DNA from: JBOGHU01 sp050742255
GTDB lineage: Bacteria; Actinomycetota; Acidimicrobiia; Acidimicrobiales; CADCSY01
Reading direction: 5' to 3'
Length of the DNA: 20,473 nt
NCBI GenBank assembly: GCA_050742255.1
Contig: JBOGHU010000051.1
Span: 1-20,473, forward strand
Position numbers and translations under genes: made by a program. Below, one piece after another: positions 20,398 to 20,473 of this stretch; position 1 is the first letter of the stretch, and each line of letters begins with the position of its first letter. The notes under the pieces were generated by a model. The model saw only the letters and a list, made by a program, of their open reading frames with translations. It was not told where the DNA came from and did no database searches.

Positions 20398-20473
20398 TCA
20401 GCCCGGCCGGACCGTTTCCTTCGCGTCCTGCTCGGCCCCGGTTGCCGCCGCCCCGGCCTGGCCGGTCTCGATC
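20398..20473 (-). CDS. C-terminal tail of a convergent gene (unidentified)
   Basis: A minus-strand frame enters from the right edge and ends at TGA 20398-20400, 15 bases beyond the phosphatase stop. The 24 visible residues include IETGQAGAAATGAEQDAKET and end VRPG, an Ala/Gly-rich tail with no fold. A C-terminal end such as that of RNase E (which in proteobacteria often carries an IET-like motif near a disordered tail) would fit, but this is a guess. The frame could also be chance, since it is so short. Confidence 0.35.
   Translation of the reverse strand, partial: IETGQAGAAATGAEQDAKETVRPG

Overview
The window is GC-rich and gene-dense. For about the first 19.4 kb it looks like the chromosome of a high-GC actinobacterium, possibly an Acidimicrobiia-like lineage. 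That rests on near-exclusive GCC/GAG/CTG codon use, frequent GTG starts, an ANTAR response regulator, and repeated leaderless starts preceded by TANNNT boxes. The lineage is an inference from style and gene content, not a search result. The last kilobase or so differs in codon use and gene order and reads like a betaproteobacterium. The join lies inside uvrB.

Layout. (1) 1-3356, minus strand: a type II fatty acid synthesis cluster in the order fabD-fabH-fabG-acpP-fabF (fabF cut by the window edge). It supplies malonyl-ACP, starts the chain, reduces it, carries it and elongates it. FabD has an unusual C-terminal domain resembling a biotinyl/lipoyl barrel without the modified lysine. (2) 3490-3572, plus strand: tRNA-Leu(CAA), followed by a GAGCC pentanucleotide tract. 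(3) About 3580-8584: an accessory stretch, visibly less GC-extreme and poor in intact genes. It holds a DUF2277 gene, a restriction-modification-like cassette (N4-cytosine/N6-adenine type methyltransferase, an 88-residue unknown protein, and a putative nuclease gene split by one in-frame stop), then 1.4 kb of gene remnants. (4) 8585-11968, minus strand: malQ (4-alpha-glucanotransferase), a metallo-beta-lactamase-fold hydrolase and a membrane-anchored HtrA-like serine protease, closely packed as an operon. (5) 12045-19897, plus strand: a small helical protein, a PdtaR-like ANTAR regulator, polA, rpsA (four S1 domains), coaE and uvrB. (6) 19894-20473: a low-molecular-weight protein tyrosine phosphatase and the tail of a convergent gene, both on the foreign-looking side of the uvrB join.

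The strongest points for a second look are the hybrid uvrB (assembly chimera or recombination), the FabD fusion, the restriction-modification-like cassette beside the tRNA with a single-base lesion in its presumed nuclease, and the recurrent leaderless promoter architecture.
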